Source: Microbacterium timonense
GTDB taxonomy: Bacteria; Actinomycetota; Actinomycetes; Actinomycetales; Microbacteriaceae
Reading direction: 5' to 3'
Assembly (NCBI RefSeq): GCF_900292075.1
Contig: NZ_OLMV01000002.1
Span: 372,001-436,000 of the forward strand
Length of the DNA: 64,000 nt
Under the pieces are notes generated by a model, which saw only the letters and a list, made by a program, of their open reading frames with translations, made no database searches and was not told where the DNA came from. Shown here piece by piece: positions 44,036 to 52,558 of this stretch (the first letter of the stretch is position 1; every line of letters starts with the position of its first letter). Both the position numbers and the translations under genes were made by a program.

Positions 44036-44169
44036 CTTTCTTTCGCACACCTGTGAACGGCGCCGTCGCTTCGGATTTCTGCGGATTGGTCAGGCATATT
44101 TCGTCATTGCATCAATCTTGGGGGTTCCGGCGTATGGCCGGCCCGAGGGGAATTTTCGGGTCACGACTC

Positions 44170-44216
44170 TTGAATCTGCGGCATCCGGATGGTTCAATGT
44201 CGTCGAACCGGTTCGA
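44170..44216 (+). promoter_or_regulatory. Predicted promoter with operator at the transcription start (secreted hydrolase gene)
   Basis: TTGAAT (44170-44175) and TTCAAT (44193-44198) are 17 bp apart. The perfect operator TCGAACCGGTTCGA (44203-44216) covers the expected start site, a classic repressor position. The leader to the coding start would be about 67 nt. Confidence 0.65.
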
Positions 44217-44272
44217 CACTCATTGTCGACGAGGTTCATTTCGAGAACGGCTCGATCAATGGAGACGAAGCA

Positions 44273-47200
44273 ATGATGGGAAGACTCACGCCGAGGCTGC
44301 TGTTGCGGTCTGCCGAGGCACCGGATCACTCCACGCGGCGGCCGCGCGCCGCACACGGGCCTCGCGGCGCACGAGTGCTCGCAGCGGTCACCGCCACCGC
44401 CGTCGTCGCAGCAGGAGGACTGCTCGCCTCGAGCCCGCCGGCCGATGCGGCGCCCGGACCGGCGAGCACGCTCGTCGTCGAGGCGGACCAGCCGTTCCGC
44501 CCGGTGACGCACATGGCAAGCGGCTCGCTGTACGGTCTGGCCGGCGCCAACGTGCCGACGCTGGACAAGATCCTGCCGATCAAGCCGCACACCTTCATGC
44601 AGAAGCCGGAAGGCGGCACTCAGCAGCCGACCGGAGACGCCCTCTCGGTCGCCGACACCGCCAAGGCGGCGGGCGCTGGCGTGGTGATCCGGCTGGTGGA
44701 CTACCTGCCCGGCTGGCCGTACCGGTACAACAAGGATGCGTGGCTGCCTGCCGTCGAGAAGATGGTGAACGACACCAAGGCGTCGGGCAAGACGAACATC
44801 GTGGCGTACGCCATCTGGAACGAGCCCGACATCACGTGGCAGACCGCCAACGGATCGTTCTTCGACCTCTGGACGGACACCTACCGCCTCGTGCGCAACC
44901 TCGACCCCGACATGCCCATCCAGGGGCCGAGTTACTCGGACAACATCTCGAACATGCGAGCGTTCTTCGAGCACGCGAAGGCGACGAACACGCTTCCGGA
45001 CGTGCTCGAGTGGCACGAGCTGATCCGTTCCTCGAAGATCAAGGGCGACGTCGAGAACGTCCGCAAGATCCTCGCTGACCTCGACATCCCCGAGCCGCCG
45101 ATCGACATCGCAGAGTATGCCGCTCCGGCAGAGGTCGGCCTGTCCGGACCTCTCGTGGGCTACATCGCGAAGCTGGAGCGCTACGGCATCACTCGTGCGG
45201 AGCTCCCGTTCTGGAATCAGTCCGGGGCGCTCGGCGATCTGCTCACCGGACGCAACGGCGACCCGAACGGCGCGTACTGGCTCTACACCTGGTACGCCCA
45301 GATGAGCGGTCAGATGGTGGTCACGACGCCGCCTTCGAACGAGAGCCCGCTCGACGGCGCGGCATCCGTCACGGATGCCGGCGATGAAGTGCGGGTCATC
45401 ACGGGAGGCAACTCCGGCCCGACCGCTGTGAAGATCAACGGGTTGGACAACCTCTCGCTCGGATCCAAGGTGAATGTCGAGCTCGACTTCACGCCTTCGT
45501 ACGGCCGCACCGTGAAGACGGACGGTCCCATCACGATCTCGAACACGACGTACGAGGTGGGTGCGGACGGTTCGATCACGGTGCCCATCGTCATGAACCC
45601 GACCTACGGGTACCAGGTCGTCGTGACGCCCGCCGGCGATCCCGAGGATCTCGCCGGCACGTACTCGCTGACCAACGTCAACTCCGGACTGAACCTCGCC
45701 ACCGCGGGCGGAGCGACGGCGAACGGGACGCCTGTCGTGCAGGCCGATCCGGCCGTCACACCGGGCCAGACGTGGGAAGCGGTAGCGACCGGGCAGGGCC
45801 TGTACAAGATCGTGCACACGCCGAGCGGTCGGGTGCTGACGATCCAGGGCGCGTCGACGTCCAACGGGTCACCGGCGATCATCGCGGACGACAGCGGCGC
45901 CGACGAACAGCGCTGGCAGCTGGTCCCCGATGGCAAGGGGAACGTGCGTCTGGCGAACTACGCCACCGGGAAGACGCTCGGCGTCCTCAACCTCAGCAAG
46001 TCCGATGGGGCCGGCGTGATCCAGTGGACGGACGGCTCGCCGACGTCGAACTGCCAGGCCGATGGCGCGAGGCAGCCGGGCAAGATCGGCTCAGCGCTGG
46101 ACTTCTGCAAGACGTCTTCGTACGGGTCGCTTCCCGCTGGGATCGTCAGCGGCCTGACGGGCGACTGGTCGATCTCGACATGGATCAAGCCGGCCGCGCT
46201 CACGAACTGGTCGCGGGTGTTCGACTTCGGAACCGGGCAGAACGTCAACATGTTCCTGACGCTCAACGCCGGCGGCGCCGGTCCGCGGTTCGCCATCACG
46301 AGCAGCGGTGCCGGCGGCGAGCGGCAGCTCACCTACGGCGGGCAGAACTTCCCGCTGAACCAGTGGTCCAACATCGTGGTGACCGTCTCGGGGACCCCGG
46401 GGAAGATGTACCTCAACGGGACCGTCGTCGCGACGAACGACAACATGACGGTGAAGCCGTCGGCGCTGGGCAACACCAACCGCAACTACCTCGGCAAGTC
46501 GCAGTACAACGACCCGGCGTACGACGGCGCGATCGACGACTTCGCGATCTACAACCGCGCGTTGTCCGAGAGCGAGATCGCCGCGCTGGCAGGCGGTCAA
46601 CCTGCCGCGGGAAATGTCGCCCATTACGCCTTCGATGAGGCGGGCGGAGCGACGCTGGTCGACTCGTCCGGCAACAACCGCAATGGAACCGTCGTCATCG
46701 GAGGCGGCGGGTCGACCTCCACCACGGCGACCGACGCGCAGACGGCCGACCGCTTCTGGAAGCTGACGCTGACCGCCGACACGGTGAAGCCGACGACGCA
46801 GCTCGCGTCGCCGACCACCGCCGGGCCGTTCCGTTCGCTGGACATCCAGGTCGACGCAAGTGACGACCGCGGCCTCGCGAAGATCGTGGCCAACGTGTAC
46901 CGCGACGGCACGCTGGTGAAGAGCACGCAGTCCGCGGTCGCCGATGGCGCGCGATCGGGCTCGCACAAGGCGAGCGTGACGCTGCCGGACGGCTCGTACA
47001 CGCTGCGTTACAACGCGCACGACCTGGCAGGCAACGTGTCATCCACGGGCTCGTTCGCGTTCACCATCGATGCGACGAAGCCCAAAGTGACGGTCAAGGA
47101 CGGCGCCGAGTTCACGGTTGCGACCGGAGACACCTACGACAAGGTGAGCTTCAAGCTCTACGACGCCGGCAAGGTGGACAAGGTCGAGATCAATGGAGTG

Positions 47201-47341
47201 GCGAAGGACCTCAGCAACAATGCGTGGTCCGACGTCAACTTCGTGGCCCCCGGCGTGTTCGGGGCGGTCAAGGGCCAGAACACCTTCGTCGTCTACGACG
47301 TCGCGGGCAACACCGAGACGGTGACGTTCACGCTGAACTGA
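44273..47341 (+). CDS. Secreted multidomain glycoside hydrolase with RICIN and LamG-type carbohydrate-binding modules
   Basis: 1,022 residues with a long twin-Arg-like n-region and a signal ending near ADAA (57-60). The TIM-barrel-like catalytic domain (~65-350) has IWNEPDITW (Glu184, likely acid/base) and IDIAEYA (Glu281, likely nucleophile), a GH-A clan pattern resembling GH39. A beta domain follows, then a RICIN beta-trefoil (~460-592, closing at ~818-833) into which a LamG module is inserted, then two Ig-like domains. It probably attacks the plant polymer outside the cell. The start has GGAGACGAAG upstream; ATG 44276 is also possible. Two operators link it to the adjacent LacI pair. Confidence 0.85.
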   Translation: MMGRLTPRLLLRSAEAPDHSTRRPRAAHGPRGARVLAAVTATAVVAAGGLLASSPPADAAPGPASTLVVEADQPFRPVTHMASGSLYGLAGANVPTLDKILPIKPHTFMQKPEGGTQQPTGDALSVADTAKAAGAGVVIRLVDYLPGWPYRYNKDAWLPAVEKMVNDTKASGKTNIVAYAIWNEPDITWQTANGSFFDLWTDTYRLVRNLDPDMPIQGPSYSDNISNMRAFFEHAKATNTLPDVLEWHELIRSSKIKGDVENVRKILADLDIPEPPIDIAEYAAPAEVGLSGPLVGYIAKLERYGITRAELPFWNQSGALGDLLTGRNGDPNGAYWLYTWYAQMSGQMVVTTPPSNESPLDGAASVTDAGDEVRVITGGNSGPTAVKINGLDNLSLGSKVNVELDFTPSYGRTVKTDGPITISNTTYEVGADGSITVPIVMNPTYGYQVVVTPAGDPEDLAGTYSLTNVNSGLNLATAGGATANGTPVVQADPAVTPGQTWEAVATGQGLYKIVHTPSGRVLTIQGASTSNGSPAIIADDSGADEQRWQLVPDGKGNVRLANYATGKTLGVLNLSKSDGAGVIQWTDGSPTSNCQADGARQPGKIGSALDFCKTSSYGSLPAGIVSGLTGDWSISTWIKPAALTNWSRVFDFGTGQNVNMFLTLNAGGAGPRFAITSSGAGGERQLTYGGQNFPLNQWSNIVVTVSGTPGKMYLNGTVVATNDNMTVKPSALGNTNRNYLGKSQYNDPAYDGAIDDFAIYNRALSESEIAALAGGQPAAGNVAHYAFDEAGGATLVDSSGNNRNGTVVIGGGGSTSTTATDAQTADRFWKLTLTADTVKPTTQLASPTTAGPFRSLDIQVDASDDRGLAKIVANVYRDGTLVKSTQSAVADGARSGSHKASVTLPDGSYTLRYNAHDLAGNVSSTGSFAFTIDATKPKVTVKDGAEFTVATGDTYDKVSFKLYDAGKVDKVEINGVAKDLSNNAWSDVNFVAPGVFGAVKGQNTFVVYDVAGNTETVTFTLN

Positions 47342-47356
47342 TCATCTCCCCTCGCC

Positions 47357-47399
47357 CGACGGTGCCCCCTCCCCCTCGCCTGGGGAGGGGGCACCGTCG
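47357..47399. terminator. Strong terminator hairpin after the secreted hydrolase
   Basis: Perfect 18-bp arms (47357-47374 and 47382-47399; left arm begins CGACGGTGCCCCC) with a 7-nt loop CTCGCCT, 15 bp after the stop codon. It can also terminate transcripts arriving on the opposite strand. Confidence 0.85.
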
Positions 47400-47408
47400 T
47401 GGTGGCGT

Positions 47409-47435
47409 GAGGGCGGGCGATCCCGACCCGCCCTC
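47409..47435. terminator. Second terminator hairpin, downstream of aztD
   Basis: GAGGGCGGG (47409-47417) and CCCGCCCTC (47427-47435) form a 9-bp stem with a 9-nt loop, 7 bp after the aztD stop on the minus strand. Confidence 0.6.
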
Positions 47436-47442
47436 GCCGGAA

Positions 47443-48654
47443 TCAACCCGCGGCCACGGCGATCTCGTTCGGCGTGATGTCGAGGGTCGCCGAGGCCACG
47501 ACCTCGCCCGTCGTGAGATCCACGGCGTGGATCGCGTCGGCGGCCGGCTCGGTCACGTAGGCGATGTCGTCGATCACGACGATCGCCGGGTGAGGATCCT
47601 GCCACTCGGCCGGGCCCTGCCAGGCCTCGATCACCGGGAAGGCGTCGGTGATCTCACCGGCCGCGGGATCGAAGACGTGGATCGATCCGTCGCTGGCGAG
47701 GATGTAGGCGAGGTCCTGCGGTCCGCGGGCGATGTCGCGGAAGGTGTACTCCACACCCTCGGGCAGGTCGATGACCTCGAGCGTGGCGGCCTCGGTGTCG
47801 ATGACGGTGACCGCTCCCAGAAGGTAGCCCTCGGCATCCGGATCGTTCTTGTAATCACCGACGACGAGCGGACTCGTCTCGCTGACGTACGCGTTGCCCA
47901 TGCGACCGTACGGTTGGTCAGGCGCGTCGAGCTTGACGATCTCGCCGTCGCGGTAGAGCAACGCGCCGTTCTCGCAGCCGAACACGACGGCCTCGTCGGC
48001 CGCAGTCCCTTCGCCGTGGACGCCGGGGCAGGCGTCGCTCGTGGCGATCACCTCGCCAGACGCATCGCTCACCGAGATGCCGGTGCGTCCGTCGGCCCCG
48101 CCGACCGTCGTCAGGAAGGTGCCGTCCTCCAGCACGACGGAGACACCGTGATGCGCCTCCACGCCGGGAACCGTCTCGGTCGCGGGCAGCTTGCCGTCGG
48201 CGGAGAGCAGCGCGTCGGTGTCGAAGATCGTGGTGTCGCTCGTGCCGTCGGCGTAGAGGATGGTCTTGCCGCCGTGGCGCACCACGTGCCCGGGGGTGTC
48301 CGCGGCGAAGACCGCGTCGGTGAGCTCCGGCTCATCGGTGCTTCCGGCTCCGGTGTCCAGCACTTGGAAGCCCTCGCTCATCGTGACGAGCACGTGGCGT
48401 CCGTCACCGGCCGGGTTGAGGCGGGTGAACTCCTCGGACTCGAGGTCGGCGACGGGCTCGAGGCTCTCACCGTCGAGCACGAGGATTCCGCCCTCGTAGG
48501 AGACCGCGACGCGAGACCCCGCCGCGTCCTCCGTCGGCGTCTGGCCGGTGGGGCCTCCGGAAGCGGACGGCGTCGATGAACAGGCCGCGAGGGTCGCGAC
48601 GGCACCGGCGGCGACGGCGATCAGGCCGACGCGCCGCAGCGTGCGTGTGCGCAT
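47443..48654 (-). CDS. aztD: Zinc metallochaperone AztD (secreted lipoprotein beta-propeller)
   Basis: A 403-residue lipoprotein (lipobox LAAC, Cys25). Blade-like repeats run throughout (GGILVLDGESLEPVADLE, GFQVLDTG, SIHVFDPAAGEITDAF). Likely metal or surface residues include VEAHHGVS, ACPGVHGEG and FGCENGALL. AztD family proteins bind zinc outside the membrane and hand it to AztC. It lies 27 bp after aztC in the same operon and ends the operon before two terminators. Calling it AztD rests on fold, length and neighbourhood. Confidence 0.82.
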   Translation of the reverse strand: MRTRTLRRVGLIAVAAGAVATLAACSSTPSASGGPTGQTPTEDAAGSRVAVSYEGGILVLDGESLEPVADLESEEFTRLNPAGDGRHVLVTMSEGFQVLDTGAGSTDEPELTDAVFAADTPGHVVRHGGKTILYADGTSDTTIFDTDALLSADGKLPATETVPGVEAHHGVSVVLEDGTFLTTVGGADGRTGISVSDASGEVIATSDACPGVHGEGTAADEAVVFGCENGALLYRDGEIVKLDAPDQPYGRMGNAYVSETSPLVVGDYKNDPDAEGYLLGAVTVIDTEAATLEVIDLPEGVEYTFRDIARGPQDLAYILASDGSIHVFDPAAGEITDAFPVIEAWQGPAEWQDPHPAIVVIDDIAYVTEPAADAIHAVDLTTGEVVASATLDITPNEIAVAAG

Positions 48655-48681
48655 GTGGTGTTCCTCTTTCTTGTGTGGGGC

Positions 48682-49605
48682 TCAGTGCGAGAGCCCGGTG
48701 ACGATGCGTCGCGTGTTCTCGCGCATCATGGTCAGGTAGTCCTCCGCGCCACCCCCCTCGGCGGTGAGCGACTCGGTGTACAGCTCGACGACCCGGACGT
48801 GCGTACCGGTCTCCTCCGCGAGCGCTCGCATGAGTCGGTCCGGCGCGGAGGACTCCGCGAACACCGTGGGCACACCGTTCTGTTCGACGGCCGACACGAG
48901 ATCGGCGAGATCGGATGCGCTGGGAGCGGCCAGAGTGGTGCCGCCGGGGATCGCGGCTCCCACCACGCGGAACCCGAAGCGCTCGGCGAGATAGCCGAAG
49001 ACATGGTGGTTGGTGACCAGCGCGCGGCGGGCGGCGGGGATGGTGTCGAACGCGGCCGCCATGTCGTCCTCGAGACGCTTGAGGTCGGCGAGGTAGGTCT
49101 CCGCACGCGCGTCGAGGGCGACGGCGTCCACACCGGGGAGTGCAGACAGCCGCGGCCCCAGCGCCTCGACGACATCGATCATGCGGCCGGGGTCCGTCCA
49201 GAAGTGCGGGTCCGGAGTTCCTGCCGCATCGCCCGCGGCATACTCGAGCACCTCGATCACCTCGCCCGCGACGAAACTGTCGACGCCCTCCCCGACGGCG
49301 GCGTCGAGGTGCTGCTGAAGCCCTTCTTCCAAGCCCAGACCGTTCGACACCAGCAGGTCGGCGGTACGCAGCCGTGCAGCATCCTGCGCCGAGATCTCGA
49401 ACGAGTGCGGGTCGGCATCAGGCCGCATGAGCGTCATCACTGCGACGTCGTCGCCGACGAGCCGATCCACGACGTCACCCAGGATGTTCGTGGAGACCAC
49501 GACGAAGGGTCGGTCGTCTCCCGCCGGTGCGCATCCGGAAAGGAGGAATGCGCCGACCGCAGCCGCGAGCAGTGTGCGCAGCACGGCGGAGCGCGGACGG
49601 CTCAT
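48682..49605 (-). CDS. aztC: Zinc ABC transporter substrate-binding lipoprotein AztC
   Basis: A 307-residue cluster A-I metal-binding protein. The lipobox is LSGC (Cys25). The metal ligands expected of the family are present: His67 (DADPHSFE), His134 (PDPHFWTDP), His200/His201 (TNHHVFGYL) and Glu251 (FAESSAP). The His-rich loop typical of ZnuA is short or absent, consistent with AztC, which relies on AztD for loading. Its ATG overlaps the stop of the upstream lipoprotein gene (ATGA, 49602-49605), so the two are translationally coupled. Confidence 0.9.
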   Translation of the reverse strand: MSRPRSAVLRTLLAAAVGAFLLSGCAPAGDDRPFVVVSTNILGDVVDRLVGDDVAVMTLMRPDADPHSFEISAQDAARLRTADLLVSNGLGLEEGLQQHLDAAVGEGVDSFVAGEVIEVLEYAAGDAAGTPDPHFWTDPGRMIDVVEALGPRLSALPGVDAVALDARAETYLADLKRLEDDMAAAFDTIPAARRALVTNHHVFGYLAERFGFRVVGAAIPGGTTLAAPSASDLADLVSAVEQNGVPTVFAESSAPDRLMRALAEETGTHVRVVELYTESLTAEGGGAEDYLTMMRENTRRIVTGLSH

Positions 49606-50843
49606 CGCCCCGTCTCCGCGAAGAGGGTCGGCTCGGTCGCGGCCGGGAACGTCCTCGAGATCCGCGCGGCGTCGGCGAAGTCGATCTCGTACACGACGCG
49701 TTCCGCGGGTCCATTGAGGTAGGCGCGCGGATGATCCGCGACGAGCGTCGGGATGCCGGCATCCGTCGCGAGCGACTCGGCGACCAGCGGCTCGGTCTGG
49801 GCGAGAAGCGTCCCCGTTCCGCCGTCGATCACGATGACGCGCCCGTCCGCCGCGAGCGCAAGCACGTGGTGAGCCTCGTCGTCGACGGCGGTCGCCTGCA
49901 CGATCGGCCGGTCGACGGGAAGGAGCGTCCAGGTGCGTTCGCGGGTGTCGAGGAGCCAGATCCCGCTGTCCCCCGCCACGCCCGCCACGGTGGGACGGCC
50001 GTCCCTTCCGGCGAACGCCGTCGCGGGCGGGGCGGCGGTGCCTTCGGGATACGGAATCCGCTCGAGTCTCACGGCGCCGTCGGCGAGGGTCGCCAGCAGC
50101 GCGCCGTCGGCACACCCGATGACCGCGCCGACGCGGGTCGTGATCGTGCCCCGCGCGTCCACGCAGGCGGCCGTCGCGCCGGCATCCGGCATCCCCTCCT
50201 GATCCAGGACCGAGACGGATGCCGCCACCCCGTGCTGCGGCTGGGTGACGAGCGCGTACGGGCCGACCGGCACGATCATTCCGGCATGCGGGTCGACCTT
50301 CAGGCGGAACCGCTCGACGAGTTCACCCTTGGCCATCGCTGCCGTGTCCAGGAGCACAGCTTCACCGCTGTCGGCGAAGAACACTCCCGTGCTGCCCGTT
50401 GTGGATGAGAGGGTGGTCGCCACGGCAGCCGGTCCCCGGCCGGGGACCTCGCCCAGCAGCGCGGGTTCGGCGCGGTAGTAGTGGAAGTGATCGACGTGGT
50501 CCCACGTCCACCGGCCACTGTCGACGATCGAGAGTCCTTCATCGGTGTCGGCGAAGACATAGCGGCCGTCGCTCGTCGCCCGGTTCGCCGGCGAGACGGA
50601 GCCGAGCTCGTCGGTGGTCTCGTCCAGCAGGTCGAGCTGGCGCACGGCGCCGTTCGCATCGATGGTCACCACGGCCAGCGGAGGCTCGCTCACCTCGGTC
50701 GCGCCATCGACGGCACCGTGATCGTCGTATCCCGCCGTCTCGGCGGGGGGCTCGGCTTCGGCGCCCGCGCAGCCGACCAGCATCGAAGCGGCGATGACGA
50801 CGATCGCGGTGAGCGGGGTGAACGGTGATGGTCGGTGGGGCAA
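49602..50843 (-). CDS. AztD-like secreted lipoprotein (second beta-propeller of the zinc operon)
   Basis: A 413-residue lipoprotein (lipobox LVGC, Cys25) with beta-propeller repeats resembling AztD (GLSIVDSGRWTW, GIWLLDTRERTW, RVIVIDGGTGTLLAQTE). A histidine cluster DHVDHFHYY near residue 115 and DDHGAVDG near residue 40 could bind metal. It sits between the permease and aztC, coupled to aztC by a 4-bp overlap. It begins with the rare start codon TTG (50843), with AAAGGA upstream. It is probably a paralogous metallochaperone; no function is proven. Confidence 0.75.
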   Translation of the reverse strand: MPHRPSPFTPLTAIVVIAASMLVGCAGAEAEPPAETAGYDDHGAVDGATEVSEPPLAVVTIDANGAVRQLDLLDETTDELGSVSPANRATSDGRYVFADTDEGLSIVDSGRWTWDHVDHFHYYRAEPALLGEVPGRGPAAVATTLSSTTGSTGVFFADSGEAVLLDTAAMAKGELVERFRLKVDPHAGMIVPVGPYALVTQPQHGVAASVSVLDQEGMPDAGATAACVDARGTITTRVGAVIGCADGALLATLADGAVRLERIPYPEGTAAPPATAFAGRDGRPTVAGVAGDSGIWLLDTRERTWTLLPVDRPIVQATAVDDEAHHVLALAADGRVIVIDGGTGTLLAQTEPLVAESLATDAGIPTLVADHPRAYLNGPAERVVYEIDFADAARISRTFPAATEPTLFAETGR

Positions 50844-50882
50844 GGAAGTTCGTCCTTTCGAGGGTGGGATGGCTGCAGGGCG

Positions 50883-51725
50883 TCACGCGTATGTCGGGCG
50901 CGTGGCTCCCGCTCGCGCACGCACAGCGTGCACGGCCCACGAGGCACCAGCGAGGAGCACCGCAGTGAGGGCGATGGACGCGCCGGCGGCGGTGCCCGCG
51001 TGCCAGGACAGCAGCAGGCCGAGCACCACGGCGGCGATGCCGAAGGCGCACGCGAGCACCATCGCAGACGGCAGTCGGCGCGCCCAGTGGCTCGCAGCGA
51101 CGGCGGGAGCGATGAGCAGGCCCACCACGAGGAGCGATCCGACAGCCTGGTACGACGCGACCACCGCGAGTGTGACCAAGCCGACCAGCACCGCCTGGGC
51201 GATCCTCGGCCTCAGCCCGAGCACGGCGGCGACCCTCCCGTCGATGGCCAGCGCCACGAGCGAACGATGAGCCGCTGCGGCGACCGCCAGACCGACGCCG
51301 GTCGCCCACGTGAGCAGGATGAGGTCGCCGGCTGAGATGGCGAGGATGTCCCCGAACAGAATGGCCGTGGCATCCGTCGCAAAGCTTCCGGAGTGCGAGA
51401 TGACGATGACGCCGGCGGCCAGCATGGCCACGAACAGCATGCCGATGCTGGTGTCGTACGAGAGCCGGCCGCGTCGCTGCAGCGCCCCGATGCCCAGGCT
51501 CATGGCGACCGCACTCACTCCGGCGCCGAGCAGCACGGGCACTCCGAGGAGGGTCGCCAGCGCAACACCGGGGAGCATGCCGTGACCGAGCGCCTCTCCG
51601 AGGAATGCCATGCCGCGAGCGACGACCCACGTGCCGACCACACCGCAGAGCACCGCGACGAGGCAGCCGCCGAGGAGTGCTCGCTGGACGAACTCCATCG
51701 CGAAGGGATCGGTGATGAGGGGCAC
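50883..51725 (-). CDS. aztB: Metal ABC transporter permease AztB
   Basis: A 280-residue permease of the ABC-3 family with about eight membrane helices. Conserved segments are MAFLGEALGHGMLPGVAL and, near the C-terminal half, SYQAVGSLLVVGLLIAPA. GTG 51725 lies 8 nt after a TACGGT -10 box whose TTGAGA -35 box is exactly 17 bp upstream, so the mRNA is probably leaderless. The Zur-like palindrome overlaps that -35 box and spacer. It is divergent from aztA. Confidence 0.9.
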   Translation of the reverse strand: MPLITDPFAMEFVQRALLGGCLVAVLCGVVGTWVVARGMAFLGEALGHGMLPGVALATLLGVPVLLGAGVSAVAMSLGIGALQRRGRLSYDTSIGMLFVAMLAAGVIVISHSGSFATDATAILFGDILAISAGDLILLTWATGVGLAVAAAAHRSLVALAIDGRVAAVLGLRPRIAQAVLVGLVTLAVVASYQAVGSLLVVGLLIAPAVAASHWARRLPSAMVLACAFGIAAVVLGLLLSWHAGTAAGASIALTAVLLAGASWAVHAVRARAGATRPTYA

Positions 51726-51746
51726 GAGTCCCGACCGTAGCGTTAA

Positions 51747-51761
51747 TGAGAACGATTCTCA
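51747..51761. promoter_or_regulatory. Zur-like palindrome in the aztA/aztB divergent promoter
   Basis: TGAGAACGATTCTCA has perfect 6-bp arms (TGAGAA/TTCTCA) around CGA, close in form to actinobacterial Zur sites (TGA-x-AA...TT-x-TCA). On the minus strand it overlaps the predicted TTGAGA/TACGGT promoter of aztB. On the plus strand a TAGCCT box (51770-51775) lies 6 nt before the aztA ATG. Confidence 0.8.
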
Positions 51762-51781
51762 AAATCGATTAGCCTGGGGCT

Positions 51782-52456
51782 ATGCCCTCCCTCACCTCGC
51801 CCGTCCCGGCACTGTCGCTGCGAGGCGTCCGCGTCGAGTATGCGGAGACGCCTGCCCTGCGGGGTGTCGACTTCGACGCGGCTGCGGGAACGCTGACCGT
51901 GATCGCCGGACCGAACGGCGCCGGCAAATCGACTCTCCTCGAGGTGCTCGCCGGCACCGTCACGCCGCGTGCGGGCAGCGTCACCGTGCGTGCCGATTCC
52001 CGTGCCTTTGTGCCGCAGCGACAGGCGATCTCGCCGACCCTGCCCCTCACCGTGCGCGACGTCGTCAGCGTGGGAGCATGGGGCGGGGTCCCGCCCTGGC
52101 GTCGACTCGACCGCGTCTCGCGTGAGGCAGTGGATGCGGCGCTGGATCGCATGGACTTGACGGCTCTGCAACGATCACCGTTCCGGGCGCTGTCCGGGGG
52201 TCAGCAACAGCGGACCCTCCTGGCCCAGGGGCTGGCGCGGCGTGCCGACGTCCTGCTGCTCGACGAGCCCACGGCCGCGCTCGACGATGAGAGTGCGAAG
52301 CGGATCGTCGGTGCGATGGCGGCAGAGGTAGCTCGTGGCGCCACTGTGGTGTGCGTAAGCCACGATCAGGCGGTGATGGATGCCGCGGCACGCGTTGTCC
52401 GTCTCGACCAGGGTCGGATCGCCTCGGTGACGCACGTGGAAAAGTCTCGGGGATAG
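51782..52456 (+). CDS. aztA: Zinc ABC transporter ATP-binding protein AztA
   Basis: A 224-residue ATPase with Walker A GPNGAGKS (43-50), Q-loop VPQRQAISPTLPLTV, signature LSGGQQQR (137-144), Walker B LLLDEP (158-163) and switch His194. It energises the AztB permease encoded divergently. A TAGCCT box 6 nt before the ATG suggests a leaderless transcript under the same Zur-like site. It is encoded apart from the rest of the operon, an arrangement that requires coordinated divergent promoters. Confidence 0.92.
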   Translation: MPSLTSPVPALSLRGVRVEYAETPALRGVDFDAAAGTLTVIAGPNGAGKSTLLEVLAGTVTPRAGSVTVRADSRAFVPQRQAISPTLPLTVRDVVSVGAWGGVPPWRRLDRVSREAVDAALDRMDLTALQRSPFRALSGGQQQRTLLAQGLARRADVLLLDEPTAALDDESAKRIVGAMAAEVARGATVVCVSHDQAVMDAAARVVRLDQGRIASVTHVEKSRG

Positions 52457-52558
52457 TGTCGTATCCGGACGTCGCCGTTCGTGGATATGGTGTGCGACCC
52501 GACCGGGCCGCGGGTGAGGAGCCACGACATGGCCCTCGTTCCACGAGAGGAGACGACA

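Larger units (their letters stand above)
43969..44272. other. Long regulatory region upstream of the secreted hydrolase gene
   Basis: This 304-bp region is noticeably more AT-rich than its surroundings and contains two TCGAACC-type operators 181 bp apart and a predicted promoter. No gene is seen; a GTG-initiated extension of the downstream ORF would run through the second operator and is unlikely. Confidence 0.6.

Noticed and set aside
43969..44272. N-terminal extension of the secreted hydrolase back to 44189 or beyond
   Set aside because: It would run through the operator at 44203-44216, lacks a ribosome site, and the signal peptide reads correctly from 44273.
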